Of a DNA stretch of 64,000 nt, positions 17,182 through 26,046 are shown piece by piece (within the stretch, counting starts at the first letter, position 1; the number at the start of each line of letters is the position of its first letter). A program made the translations under genes and the position numbers. The stretch covers positions 310,001 through 374,000 of the forward strand of contig NZ_VFPA01000001.1 of NCBI RefSeq assembly GCF_006716445.1, given 5' to 3'. The notes under the pieces are model-generated. The model did not search any database. It worked only from the letters and a program-made list of their open reading frames with translations, and was not told the origin of the DNA. This DNA comes from Pseudonocardia kunmingensis. GTDB lineage: Bacteria; Actinomycetota; Actinomycetes; Mycobacteriales; Pseudonocardiaceae.

Positions 17182-17790
17182 ATGCACTCCCGGCGCTCCG
17201 TCGAGCAGGTCCGCGCGCTGTGCCGGGCGGGCAGCAGCACCCGCGAGATCGCCCGGATCACCGGGATCCCCGAGCGGACGGTCGCGCATTGGCGCAAGGG
17301 AGATCGGCGTGCCGATCTCGACGCCCCTGGTCGCTCGGCCGACTGTCCACTGTGCGCCGGTCGCGGCTTGGACGCCTCGTACGCCTACCTGCTCGGCGCA
17401 TATCCGGGCGACGGGCACATCACCACGGCGCAGCGCACCAGTTGCCTCTGGGTGTAGTGCGCCGACGACTGGCCGGGCATACAGCGCGAGGTGCAGCACG
17501 CGATGCGCGAGGTGCTGCCGTCGGCAGCGCCGTCTCCGTCGTGCAGCGCACAGGCTGCACTGCGGTGAAGAGCTTCACGAAGCACTGGATCTGCCTCTTC
17601 CCCCAGCACGGCCCGGGCAAGAAGCACACCCGCCCCATCGTGCTCGAGCCCTGGCAGCAGGAGCTCGTCGAGCGCCGCGGGGCTGGAGCGGCTCGGCATC
17701 GCCCACCGCTTCCCCCGCTACAACACGATCTCGGTGGCGCGGAAGGACGCGGTGGCCGCACTCGACGATGCCGTCGGGCCGAAGGCGTGA
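17182..17790 (+). pseudogene. Decayed HTH / LAGLIDADG-like gene downstream of the tRNA
   Basis: Pieces of one actinobacterial protein family lie in order but in different frames. Frame 1 from ATG 17182: HTH segment EIARITGIPERTVAHWRKG, a C-x2-C pair, then SYAYLLGAYPGDGHI, a LAGLIDADG-like motif; this frame stops at TAG 17455-17457. After the stop, the same frame reads DDWPGIQREVQHAMREVLP. The match then shifts near 17525 to another frame: VQRTGC ... SFTKHWICLFPQHGPGKKH, PIVLEPWQQELVE. Near 17680 the central part is deleted and the match resumes in frame 1 as ERLGIAHRFPRYNTISVAR to TGA at 17790. Stop, frameshift and deletion make it non-functional. The family is recognised from memory. Confidence 0.75.
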
Positions 17791-17816
17791 CGCGAACCGT
17801 CCGGCGCAGCCGCGGC

Positions 17817-18644
17817 TCAGCCGTCCCACACCCCTGTGGGTGCGATGTGCGCCACCCAGTCGGCGAACGACCGCGGCGGTCGGCCGAGGACCTGTTCGAC
17901 ACCGGGCGCCGGGGCGGCGTTGATGCCGTCCCGGAGCACCTCGAACATGCTGCTCAGCTCGGTGACCCAGTCCTCCCCGACGCCGTCGGCGCGCAGCTCT
18001 TCGACGTACGCATCCGGGGTGATCTCGTCATACCGGATCTGCCGCCCCGTGGCAGCTGCGATCATGGCCACGGCGTCGCCGAAGGTCAGGGCAGTGAGTC
18101 CGGACAGCTCGAACGTCCGGCCCTCGTACCCGTCGGATGTGAGCAGCCGGGCCGCAACGGCCGCGAGGTCGTCGAGGTCGATGAACGGCTCCGGCACCCC
18201 GCCGGTGGGAAGGGCGAGCCGGCCGGCGAGCAGCGGAGCGTGCCACACATCCTCTGTGAAGTTCTGCATGAAGTTGTTCGGCCGCACGATCGTCCAGCTC
18301 AGGTCGCTTCCGCGCACGACGTCCTCGGCGGCCACCATGGCGTGCCCGTATCGGCCTCCCCACTCGTCGGCGTTCCGGCCCGACAGCAGCACCACGCGCT
18401 TCACGCCCGCCTCCTGCACGAGGTCCACGAACGGCCGCAGCGGGGCGGGGTCGCCGGGGGCGACGAGGTAGAGCGCGCCGGCCCCAGCGGTCACGGCGGG
18501 CCAGCTGCTCGCGTCCAGCCAGTCGAACGTGACCTCCGAGGTCCGGGACGCGACCCGCACCGGATGCCCGGCGGCCCGCAGCGCCGCGGCGACCCGACGA
18601 CCCGACTTACCACTCCCGGCCAGCACCGAGATATCTGCGTCCAT
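17817..18644 (-). CDS. NmrA-like NAD(P)-binding protein (atypical SDR)
   Basis: A 275-aa Rossmann-fold protein of the NmrA / NAD(P)H:quinone oxidoreductase-like SDR group. The nucleotide-binding Gly motif is VLAGSGKSGRRVA near the N-terminus (GxGxxGxxx variant), followed by ALYLVAPGDPAPL, KRVVLLSGRNAD and the typical IVRPNNFMQNF, then FIDLDDLAAVAARLL and FELSGLTALTFGDAV. The catalytic Tyr-x3-Lys of classical SDRs is missing, so it may be a redox-sensing regulator or reductase. Start ATG 18642-18644. Divergent from the AraC regulator, which may control it. Confidence 0.85.
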   Translation of the reverse strand: MDADISVLAGSGKSGRRVAAALRAAGHPVRVASRTSEVTFDWLDASSWPAVTAGAGALYLVAPGDPAPLRPFVDLVQEAGVKRVVLLSGRNADEWGGRYGHAMVAAEDVVRGSDLSWTIVRPNNFMQNFTEDVWHAPLLAGRLALPTGGVPEPFIDLDDLAAVAARLLTSDGYEGRTFELSGLTALTFGDAVAMIAAATGRQIRYDEITPDAYVEELRADGVGEDWVTELSSMFEVLRDGINAAPAPGVEQVLGRPPRSFADWVAHIAPTGVWDG

Positions 18645-18727
18645 GCGACCAGTGGATCTCGGGGACGCCTCCCACGACCATGCTCGCGCGTCCGCGGCGG
18701 ATGCGTGCGCGTCTATGCTCCGAAGGT

Positions 18728-19513
18728 GTGACGGTCCTGGAGACCCTGCTCCGTGGGATCCGGACCCACGAGGGCGCGCTGCGGCGCACCCCGCTCGCCC
18801 CCGGCGAGGAGTACGCGGTTCCCGTGGGCTCGCCGCTGGTGCTGTGCGGCGTGGTGTCGGGTGAGGTCGACGTGGCGGGCGAGCGGCTCCCCGCCGGCGG
18901 GGTCGCGATGATCCAGCCGGGCGCCACCGTGACCGTGCGGGCGGGCGACGCCGGCGCGGCCCTCCTGGTGTGCGGGTACCGGTCCCGGGGTGGCGGGGTC
19001 CGCCTGACGAGCGCGCTGCCCCCGGCCGCCGTCGTCGCGCCCGACGACCCGGACTGCGTCGTCCTGCTCGAGTTGCTCGACCGCGGCTGCGACGGGCCGG
19101 CGGTGGTCACCGACCGGCTGCTGGACTGGCTCCTCACCTGCACGCTGAACGCCTGGTTCGCGACGCACGCGCCCGAGCGGCCGGGCTGGTTCGCCGCGCT
19201 GGCCGACCCCGTGGTCGGGCCTGCGCTCGAGGCGCTGCACGCCGATCCGGCGCGGCGCTGGACCGTGGAGGAGCTGGCCGCGCGGGGCGGGTCGGGACGG
19301 GCGGCGTTCGCGAAGCGGTTCCGCGAGCTCGTCGGCGACGCACCGCTCGCCTACCTGCGCAGCTGGCGGATGACGCTCGCCGCCGAGTACCTCGCCGACC
19401 CCGACGTCACGGTCGGGGCGGTGGCGCGCCGGGTCGGCTACTCCGACGCGTTCACCTTCAGCGCGGCGTTCAAGCGCGAGCGCGGAGTGGCGCCGAGCAC
19501 GGTCCGGGCATGA
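18728..19513 (+). CDS. AraC family transcriptional regulator with N-terminal cupin
   Basis: 261 aa. The N-terminal half (about 1-165) is a cupin of the AraC-binding type (LVLCGVVSGEVDVAGERLPAGGVAMIQPG), followed by a hinge. The C-terminal 95 residues contain the two HTH motifs: WTVEELAARGGSGRAAFAKRFRELVG and VTVGAVARRVGYSDAFTFSAAFKRERG, matching HTH_18. This type often controls a neighbouring oxidoreductase. GTG 18728-18730 is chosen because the remaining 48 upstream bases overlap the divergent promoter region. Confidence 0.92.
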   Translation: MTVLETLLRGIRTHEGALRRTPLAPGEEYAVPVGSPLVLCGVVSGEVDVAGERLPAGGVAMIQPGATVTVRAGDAGAALLVCGYRSRGGGVRLTSALPPAAVVAPDDPDCVVLLELLDRGCDGPAVVTDRLLDWLLTCTLNAWFATHAPERPGWFAALADPVVGPALEALHADPARRWTVEELAARGGSGRAAFAKRFRELVGDAPLAYLRSWRMTLAAEYLADPDVTVGAVARRVGYSDAFTFSAAFKRERGVAPSTVRA

Positions 19514-19539
19514 AAGCCGGCCTCCCTGCGTTGGGCCGG

Positions 19540-19559
19540 GTAATTGCAGATGCAACTAC
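19540..19559. promoter_or_regulatory. Operator-like palindrome before the LLM monooxygenase gene
   Basis: GTAATTGCAGATGCAACTAC is a 20-bp inverted repeat around TTGCA-GA-TGCAA with one arm mismatch. It ends one base before the GGAGG ribosome-binding site (19561-19565) of the next gene. The shape and length fit a MarR- or TetR-type repressor site. No such repressor is adjacent; the AraC gene is upstream. Confidence 0.55.
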
Positions 19560-19576
19560 TGGAGGCAGGGATCGAG

Positions 19577-20674
19577 ATGGGCATGCAGTTCGGCGTCTTC
19601 TCCGTCGGTGACGTCACGCCCGACCCCACCACGGGCCGCACCCCGACCGAGGCGGAGCGGATCAAGGCGATGGTCGCCATCGCGCTGAAGACGGAGGAGG
19701 TGGGTATGGACGTCTTCGCGACCGGCGAGCACCACAACCCGCCGTTCGTGCCCTCCTCCCCCACCACCATGCTCGGCTACATCGCCGCGCGGACGCAGCG
19801 GCTGCTGCTGTCCACGGCCACGACGCTCATCACCACGAACGACCCGGTGAAGATCGCCGAGGACTACGCGATGCTGCAGCACCTGTCCGACGGCCGCGTC
19901 GACCTGATGATGGGCCGCGGCAACACCGGGCCGGTCTACCCGTGGTTCGGCAAGGACATCCGCGACGGCATCCCGCTCGCCGTGGAGAACTACGCGCTGC
20001 TGCGCCGGCTCTGGCGCGAGGACGTCGTCGACTGGGAGGGGAAGCACCGCACGCCCCTGCAGGGCTTCACCTCCACACCGCGGCCGCTGGACGGGGTGCC
20101 GCCGTTCGTGTGGCACGCCTCGATCCGCAGCCCGGAGATCGCGGAGCAGGCCGCGTACTACGGCGACGGCTTCTTCCACAACAACATCTTCTGGGACGCC
20201 GGGCACGTCCGGCGCATGGTGGCGCTCTACCGGCGCCGCTTCGAGCACTACGGCCACGGCTCGGCCGACCAGGCGATCGTCGGCCTGGGCGGGCAGGTGT
20301 TCATGCGGAAGAACTCCCAGGACGCCGTGCGCGAGTTCCGGCCCTACTTCGACAACGCCCCGGTCTACGGCCACGGCCCGTCGCTGGAGGACTTCTCGCA
20401 GCTGACGGCCCTGACGGTCGGCAGCCCGCAGCAGGTCATCGACAAGACGCTGACCTTCCGCGAGGTCGCGGGCGACTACCAGCGCCAGCTGTTCCTCATG
20501 GACCACGCCGGCCTGCCGCTCAAGACCGTGCTCGAGCAGCTGGACATCCTGGGAGAGGAAGTGATCCCGGTGCTGCGGGAGGAGTTCGCGGCACGGACCC
20601 CGGCCGGCGTCCCCGACGCCCCGACCCACGAGAGCCTGAAGACCGCACGCGAGACGGAAGAGGTGTCGGCATGA
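19577..20674 (+). CDS. LLM-class flavin-dependent monooxygenase (CE1758-like)
   Basis: A bacterial luciferase-like (TIM-barrel) oxidoreductase of 365 aa using reduced flavin. Seen: MQFGVFSVGDV, the flavin-site segment FATGEHHNPPFVPSSP, RVDLMMGRGNTGPVYPWFG, VPPFVWHASIRSPEIAEQAAYYGDGFF. The CE1758 family is usually paired with an FMN reductase, as here (next gene overlaps by ATGA), forming a two-component monooxygenase. The substrate is unknown. ATG 19577 has GGAGG 11 nt upstream; ATG 19583 is the alternative. Confidence 0.93.
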   Translation: MGMQFGVFSVGDVTPDPTTGRTPTEAERIKAMVAIALKTEEVGMDVFATGEHHNPPFVPSSPTTMLGYIAARTQRLLLSTATTLITTNDPVKIAEDYAMLQHLSDGRVDLMMGRGNTGPVYPWFGKDIRDGIPLAVENYALLRRLWREDVVDWEGKHRTPLQGFTSTPRPLDGVPPFVWHASIRSPEIAEQAAYYGDGFFHNNIFWDAGHVRRMVALYRRRFEHYGHGSADQAIVGLGGQVFMRKNSQDAVREFRPYFDNAPVYGHGPSLEDFSQLTALTVGSPQQVIDKTLTFREVAGDYQRQLFLMDHAGLPLKTVLEQLDILGEEVIPVLREEFAARTPAGVPDAPTHESLKTARETEEVSA

Positions 20675-21288
20675 CCACCCGGAAGATCGCGGTCGTGAGC
20701 GCCGGGATCGGCGTCCCGTCCTCCACCCGGCTGCTCGCCGACCGGCTCGCCGCCGCCACCTCGGGGGCGCTGGCCGACCGCGGGCAGGACGTGCGGGTCG
20801 AGGTCGTGGAGCTGCGCGAGCACGCCCACGAGCTCGTCGACGCGGTGCTCACCGGTTTCGTGGCGCCGGGCCTGCGCCCGGCCGTGGACGCGGTGGTCGG
20901 CGCGGACGCCCTGGTCGCGGTCACGCCGACGTTCTCGGCGTCCTACAACGGCCTGTTCAAGCTGTTCTTCGACGCCCTGGAGGAGGGCGTGCTCGACGGG
21001 AAGCCCACCCTGGTGGCCGCCACCGGCGGCACGGGCCGGCACTCCCTCGCGCTCGAGCACGCGGTGCGCCCGCTGATGGCGTACCTGCACGCGGTGGTCG
21101 TGCCCACCGCGGTGTTCGCCGCGCCCGAGGACTGGGCGGGCGGCAGCGCAGGCGTCCCGGCGCTGGACCGCCGCATCGCCCGGGCCGCCGGAGAGCTGGC
21201 CGACCTGGTGGCCGGCCGCTCCGCGACGGCGGCGCCCGACCCGTTCGACACCCCGGTGCCGTTCGAGCAGCTGCTGAACGGGAGCTGA
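20671..21288 (+). CDS. NADPH-dependent FMN reductase (CE1759-like)
   Basis: A 205-aa flavodoxin-fold reductase that should supply reduced FMN to the preceding LLM monooxygenase. The family features are the flavin-phosphate loop SAGIGVPSSTRLLADRLA, the strand-loop ALVAVTPTFSASYNGLFKLFFDAL and LVAATGGTGRHSLAL. ATG 20671-20673 overlaps the monooxygenase stop by ATGA. It converges on the ABC transporter gene with a 5-nt gap and no visible terminator. Confidence 0.93.
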   Translation: MTTRKIAVVSAGIGVPSSTRLLADRLAAATSGALADRGQDVRVEVVELREHAHELVDAVLTGFVAPGLRPAVDAVVGADALVAVTPTFSASYNGLFKLFFDALEEGVLDGKPTLVAATGGTGRHSLALEHAVRPLMAYLHAVVVPTAVFAAPEDWAGGSAGVPALDRRIARAAGELADLVAGRSATAAPDPFDTPVPFEQLLNGS

Positions 21289-21293
21289 GGCGC

Positions 21294-23006
21294 TCACGTG
21301 CCGGAAGGTGCCAGGGAGGTGTTCCAGAAGTCGGCGTAGCGGCCGGCGTGGCGCAGGAGGTCGTCGTGGCTGCCCTCCTCCACGATCCGGCCGCCCTCCA
21401 GGAAGACGATGCGGTCGGCGCGTCGGACGGTCTGCATCCGATGCGCCACCATCACCACCGTCCGGCCCGCCATCAGGTGCTCGATGCCCTCGTGGACGGC
21501 CGCCTCGTTCAGCGGGTCGAGCGCGGAGGTCACCTCGTCCAGCAGCACGACGGGTGCGTCCTTCAGCAGCGCTCGCGCGATCGAGACGCGCTGGCGTTCG
21601 CCACCCGAGAGCAGTGCGCCACCCTCGCCGACGTTCGTCGCCCATCCGCCGGGCAGCCGGGCGATGACCTCGTCCAGCCGCGCCGCGGTCGCGGCCGCCC
21701 GCACCTGCGCCGCATCGGCATCGGGACGGCCCAGGCGCACGTTCTCCTCGATCGTGCCGTCGAAGAGGTAGACGTCCTGGAAGACGATGGCGAACTGCGC
21801 CATCAGCACGTCGGTGTCGATCGCGCGCACGTCCACGCCGCCCACGCGCACCGCGCCGGCGTCCACGTCGGCGAACCGCGCGAGCAGCTGCAGCAACGTG
21901 CTCTTCCCCGCACCCGAGGGTCCGACGACGGCGAGCCGCTGTCCCTCCGGCACGGACACCGACACGTCGTCGAGCACCGGACGGTCGCCGTACCGGAAGG
22001 CGACGGACTCGAACTCCAGGTCGTGGCGGACCGGTCGGACCGGTTCCCGGGGTTCCGGCAGGGGTTCGGTGCGCAGCACCGCGTCGAGCCGGGACAGCTC
22101 GGAACGCGCGGCGCGGAGCTTGCCGCCGATGTCGGACAGCGACAGCAGCGGGTCCGCGCAGCGGGCAGCCAGCACCAGTACCGCCAGGACCTCTGCCGCC
22201 CCGATGCCCCCGCCGAGCGTGAGGTAGGCGCCCAGAACCAGCAACACGGTGAACACCGCCTGCACCACGAGCGTCACGCCCACGACGCCGGGCAGGGCCG
22301 CCAGCAGGCTCCGACGGGACGCCCGCTGGAGCTGCCGCAGCGAGTCGTCGAGGAACCGGAAGCGTTCGACGGTGCGGCCACCGGCCCGCAGCACCGGCTG
22401 GGCCTGGAGGTACTCGATGACCCGCCCGGTGGCCTCGTGGTCACGCTCGTGGCGCTCGGCGTCGGCGGCGGCCGTCGCGCGTCCCGTCCAGACCTGGACC
22501 GCCGCCACGACCGGTGCGGCGACCGCCGCGGCCACCCCCAGCTGCCAGTGCACGGCGAGCATGACGACGACGATCGTCAGGGGCGTCACCGCGGCCGAGA
22601 TGAACGGTGCCAGCAGGTGTGCGATCACGCTCATCGCCTGCAGGACGCCCCCGCCGGCCAGTGCGGACACCTCCCCGACGCGGCCGCCGCCGTACCAGCC
22701 GATCGGCAGCCGGGCCAGATGGTCGCCGAGGCGGCGGTACATCCCCTCCAGCAGCGTGGTCCCGGCGCGGAAACCGGACAGATCGCCGAGGTAGCGCAGC
22801 ACCGCGTAGACCGTGACCGCGGACCCGAACGCGATCAGCCACGGCCACGCGTCCCCGGGCGTGCTCCCGAACAGAGCCTGCAGCACGGGAACCAGCAGTG
22901 CGTAGGACAGGCCCTCGGCGATCGCGGTGATCGTCATCAGGGCGACGGTGCGACGCACCGGCCGGGCGTACTCCCGTCCCAGCACACGCAGCAACATCGA
23001 GATCAC
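21294..23006 (-). CDS. ABC transporter permease/ATPase half, IrtB/YbtQ-like
   Basis: A 570-aa half transporter: six-helix type 1 exporter-fold domain (residues 1-310) and an ATPase domain (about 325-560) with Walker A GPSGAGKST, Q-loop FQDVYLF, signature LSGGERQRVSIARAL, Walker B PVVLLDEVTSALDP and H-loop MVAHR. All catalytic residues are present. With its neighbour it should form a heterodimer. The nearest functionally known pairs are IrtAB and YbtPQ, exporter-fold proteins that import ferric siderophores. No siderophore-interacting domain is fused. ATG overlaps the stop of the upstream half by 4 nt. Confidence 0.9.
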   Translation of the reverse strand: MISMLLRVLGREYARPVRRTVALMTITAIAEGLSYALLVPVLQALFGSTPGDAWPWLIAFGSAVTVYAVLRYLGDLSGFRAGTTLLEGMYRRLGDHLARLPIGWYGGGRVGEVSALAGGGVLQAMSVIAHLLAPFISAAVTPLTIVVVMLAVHWQLGVAAAVAAPVVAAVQVWTGRATAAADAERHERDHEATGRVIEYLQAQPVLRAGGRTVERFRFLDDSLRQLQRASRRSLLAALPGVVGVTLVVQAVFTVLLVLGAYLTLGGGIGAAEVLAVLVLAARCADPLLSLSDIGGKLRAARSELSRLDAVLRTEPLPEPREPVRPVRHDLEFESVAFRYGDRPVLDDVSVSVPEGQRLAVVGPSGAGKSTLLQLLARFADVDAGAVRVGGVDVRAIDTDVLMAQFAIVFQDVYLFDGTIEENVRLGRPDADAAQVRAAATAARLDEVIARLPGGWATNVGEGGALLSGGERQRVSIARALLKDAPVVLLDEVTSALDPLNEAAVHEGIEHLMAGRTVVMVAHRMQTVRRADRIVFLEGGRIVEEGSHDDLLRHAGRYADFWNTSLAPSGT

Positions 23007-24808
23007 GGGCGTTCCTCGCCTTCCGTCGCGGATCGGTGGGATCGCCAGAAGGCGGCGAACCTCCCGTCCTGTGCCAGCAGCTCGGTGGGCCTGCCGCGCT
23101 CGACGATCTCCCCGTTCTCCAGCACCACCACGGTGTCGGCGTCGGCGACCGTCTCCAGGCGGTGGGCGATGACCAGGACCGTCCGATCGCCCACCCGGTT
23201 CGTCAGCGCCCGGCGCACCGCGTGTTCGGTCTGCGGGTCGGCGAAGGCGGTCGCCTCGTCGAGCACCAGGACGGGCGCGTCCGCGAGGAGCGCACGTGCG
23301 ATCGAGATCCGCTGCGCCTCGCCACCTGAGAGCCCGGCGTCGTCACCGATCACGGACTCGTAGCCGCGCGGCATCTCGAGGATCCGGTCGTGGATGTTCG
23401 CCAGGCGGGCGGCGCGCACCACGTCGTCGAGGTCGGCGTGCGGCACCGCCAGCGCGATGTTGTCCGCCACCGACGCACGCAGCAGGCGGACGTCCTGGAA
23501 GACGAACGAGACCTTTTCGTAGAGCTCGCGGCTACCGAGCTCGCGCAGGTCGACACCACCCAGGACGACCGAACCGTGGGTCGGGTCGAAGAACCGCGGC
23601 AAGAGCTGGACCAGCGTGGACTTCCCGCTCCCCGACGGCCCGACGACCGCGGTGACCGTGCCCGGCTCGAGCACCAGGTCGATCCCCCGCAGCACCTCGT
23701 GGTCGGTCTCGTAGCCGAAGCGCACGCCGCGCAGCTCCACCCGGTGGCCCTGCGGTGCGGCCGGGTGCGCGGGCTCCGGCAGTGACGGCACCGCGAGCAC
23801 GTCCCGGATCCGGCCGACCGCGCGCCGGGCGGCCTGCAGGTCGTCGAAGCCGTGGCCGAGCGCCGCCACCGGAGCGGTCAGGCCGAGCCCCAGCAGCAGG
23901 AAGGGCAGCAGGTCGGCCGGGGCCATGCCACCGGTCGTGATCAGGGCGGCACCGCCGATCAGCACGACCAGCAGCACGAACGGTGGCGACAGCGCCAGCT
24001 GCATCCCCGCCGCGATCCCGGCGAGACCGCGCACCATCCGGGAGAAGGAGCCGACGAAGTCGTCCACGGCCGTGCGGAACCTGCGGTGGGCGCGCTCGCC
24101 TCCACCGAACGCCTTGACCACCGCGATGCCCTGCACGAACTCGACGACGGAGCTCGCGATCCGTCCCATCGCCGCGTCGAACTCCTCCTGCTCGCGCAGC
24201 CGGGTCGGCGTCATCATCACGGGGACCAGCGCCACCGCCAGGACCACCGGTACCAGCGTGATCAGTGTGAGCCGCCAGTCGACGGTGACCAGGTAGGCCA
24301 GCGAGACCAGCGGCACCACGAACGCGGCGACGAGCTCGCCGGGGGCGTGGGCGATGAACGGGTGCACGGCGCTCACGTCCTCGCCGACGACCTTGGCCAG
24401 CTCACCGGTCCGGCGCCGGGAGAACCAGCCGATCGGTGCCCGCCCCAACCGCGCGGCCAGAGCTCGGCGGAACGACAGCTGCACCTGGTCGTCCAGGACG
24501 TGCCCGATCCCCGACGACGCGGCCGTGAACAACAGCCGCGCGAGCAGGCCGACCGCGCCCGCGATCACGACGAACCAGACATGGCCGTGCTCGATCGGGG
24601 CGGGAGCCAGCAGGGCGCGACCCAGTTCGACGACGGCCAGCAGCGGAGCCAGACCGGCGACAGCGCCGATGATCTGCAGGATCACGACGGCGGCGAAGCT
24701 CCCCAGATGGGGGCGCAGCAGCGAGGTCGCGCCCCGTTGTGGAGCGGATCCGGGATCCGGGGATGGCGTGGACTGCTCGCTCACCCCGGCGAGTTCGGTG
24801 GTGGTCAT
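23003..24808 (-). CDS. ABC transporter permease/ATPase half, IrtA/YbtP-like
   Basis: A 601-aa half transporter, partner of the following gene. Six hydrophobic helices in residues 30-330, then the ATPase: Walker A GPSGSGKST, Q-loop FQDVRLL, signature LSGGEAQRISIARAL, Walker B VLVLDEATAFADP and H-loop VIAHR. The D-loop sequence ATAFADP is typical of IrtA/YbtP-type subunits rather than of ordinary multidrug exporters. Middle gene of the tightly overlapping three-gene operon hydrolase, IrtA-like, IrtB-like; the hydrolase may process the cargo after uptake. Confidence 0.9.
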   Translation of the reverse strand: MTTTELAGVSEQSTPSPDPGSAPQRGATSLLRPHLGSFAAVVILQIIGAVAGLAPLLAVVELGRALLAPAPIEHGHVWFVVIAGAVGLLARLLFTAASSGIGHVLDDQVQLSFRRALAARLGRAPIGWFSRRRTGELAKVVGEDVSAVHPFIAHAPGELVAAFVVPLVSLAYLVTVDWRLTLITLVPVVLAVALVPVMMTPTRLREQEEFDAAMGRIASSVVEFVQGIAVVKAFGGGERAHRRFRTAVDDFVGSFSRMVRGLAGIAAGMQLALSPPFVLLVVLIGGAALITTGGMAPADLLPFLLLGLGLTAPVAALGHGFDDLQAARRAVGRIRDVLAVPSLPEPAHPAAPQGHRVELRGVRFGYETDHEVLRGIDLVLEPGTVTAVVGPSGSGKSTLVQLLPRFFDPTHGSVVLGGVDLRELGSRELYEKVSFVFQDVRLLRASVADNIALAVPHADLDDVVRAARLANIHDRILEMPRGYESVIGDDAGLSGGEAQRISIARALLADAPVLVLDEATAFADPQTEHAVRRALTNRVGDRTVLVIAHRLETVADADTVVVLENGEIVERGRPTELLAQDGRFAAFWRSHRSATEGEERP

Positions 24809-25848
24809 CGCTTCCCGTCTTGGTCGATCTCGTCGCGCCCTGGCCGTGCATCCACCAGGCGATCCCGCAGGAACCCGGCGATCTGGTCGCGCGCGGCCCT
24901 GGCCTGGCGCACCACACCCGGCGTGCTGAGGAAGGCGTGCGTCGCTCCGGGGTGTTCGGCGGTGCGCGCGGGCGTCCCGGCCGCGCGCAGTCGTTCGGCG
25001 TAACGGCGGCCGTGGTCGGCCACCGGGTCGAGGGTCGGCACCACCACGAGCGCCGGGGCCAGCCCGCCCAGGTCGTCGGCGTGCAACGGCGACACCGCAC
25101 GCGGATCCGTTCCCCGCGGAACGGCGAGCCGGCGGAACACCTCCAACCGCGCCACGGTGAGGGTCGGGCTGTGGGCGTGCTGCATGATCGAGGCGTGGTC
25201 GAACATCGCCGGGGTCAGGTCGACGCAGGGGTTGACCAGCACCTGCGCGGCCAGGGCCAGGCCGGACGCGCTGGCCCGGAGCGCGGCCAGCGCAGCGATC
25301 AGCCCGCCGGCGCTCTCACCGAATACGGCGGTCCGCGCCGGGTCGACGCCCCATGCCGCGGCGTTCTCCAGCACGTGCCGCAGCACGTCCCAGCCGTCGT
25401 CGGCGGCCGCCGACATCGGGGTCCCCGGGGCGAGCAGGCGGTGCTCGACCGAGACGACGACCGCGGGCAGCCGCGCGGCGAGGTGGCTGTTCACCCAGTC
25501 GCTCTGCACCGCGGTGCCCACGAACCCACCGCCGTGCACGTGGAGCACGAGCGGCAGGTGCGTCCGGTCGGCGCCCCGGCCGCGGCGCCCGGGCGACGGC
25601 CGGTGCACCCGGACCCGCAACCGGCGGCCGGGCAGCGCGACCTCCCGCCACCGGATCACGGCGCCCCGGTCCGGGAACCCGATGATGACCCGGGCCGGAC
25701 GGGACGCCACCGTGCGGTTCTCCGCGGCGCTCCGGGCGGCCAGCTCCTCGGCCGTCATCGTCGACCAGTCCAGGTCCCTCCTCAGGCCTTGCAGCAGCCG
25801 GATGCCCAACGGCGCCCGTTCCGTGCCGGGCAATTTTGTCATTGTCAT
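24805..25848 (-). CDS. Alpha/beta hydrolase of the HSL family
   Basis: A 347-aa esterase/lipase-type hydrolase. The oxyanion-hole motif HVHGGGFVG, the nucleophile elbow FGESAGG and the C-terminal catalytic His in PGATHAFLS are all visible, with an Asp in PTLDPVADHG as third triad member. HSL-family enzymes act on acyl esters; here co-transcription with an IrtAB-like transporter suggests it could open an ester-containing ligand such as a siderophore, which is inference. ATG 25846-25848, in a notably AT-rich leader; first gene of the operon. Confidence 0.9.
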   Translation of the reverse strand: MTMTKLPGTERAPLGIRLLQGLRRDLDWSTMTAEELAARSAAENRTVASRPARVIIGFPDRGAVIRWREVALPGRRLRVRVHRPSPGRRGRGADRTHLPLVLHVHGGGFVGTAVQSDWVNSHLAARLPAVVVSVEHRLLAPGTPMSAAADDGWDVLRHVLENAAAWGVDPARTAVFGESAGGLIAALAALRASASGLALAAQVLVNPCVDLTPAMFDHASIMQHAHSPTLTVARLEVFRRLAVPRGTDPRAVSPLHADDLGGLAPALVVVPTLDPVADHGRRYAERLRAAGTPARTAEHPGATHAFLSTPGVVRQARAARDQIAGFLRDRLVDARPGRDEIDQDGKR

Positions 25849-25888
25849 CGCAATTCAGTCCTTTGCCACGCCTGATTGCATTCGATCC

Positions 25889-25909
25889 TTCACGAGCCGA
25901 ATCCGTGAA
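25889..25909. promoter_or_regulatory. Inverted repeat in the divergent hydrolase / histidine kinase promoter
   Basis: TTCACG-N9-CGTGAA, a perfect two-arm inverted repeat 41 bp upstream of the hydrolase ATG, within the most AT-rich stretch of the region (25830-25920). A fitting site for the LuxR/NarL-type response regulator encoded 0.9 kb away or for another dimeric regulator. Confidence 0.45.
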
Positions 25910-26046
25910 AAGTCCTACCGGAGATGACTCTTTCGTCCCCCGTTCCCGCCGCAGGGAGCTCTCGGGACTGCTGCGCGGGGAGTACGCGGGGAGCACTCCC
26001 GGCGGAGGATGCGGCCCGTGACAGCCACCCCGTAGGCTCCGCAGCC

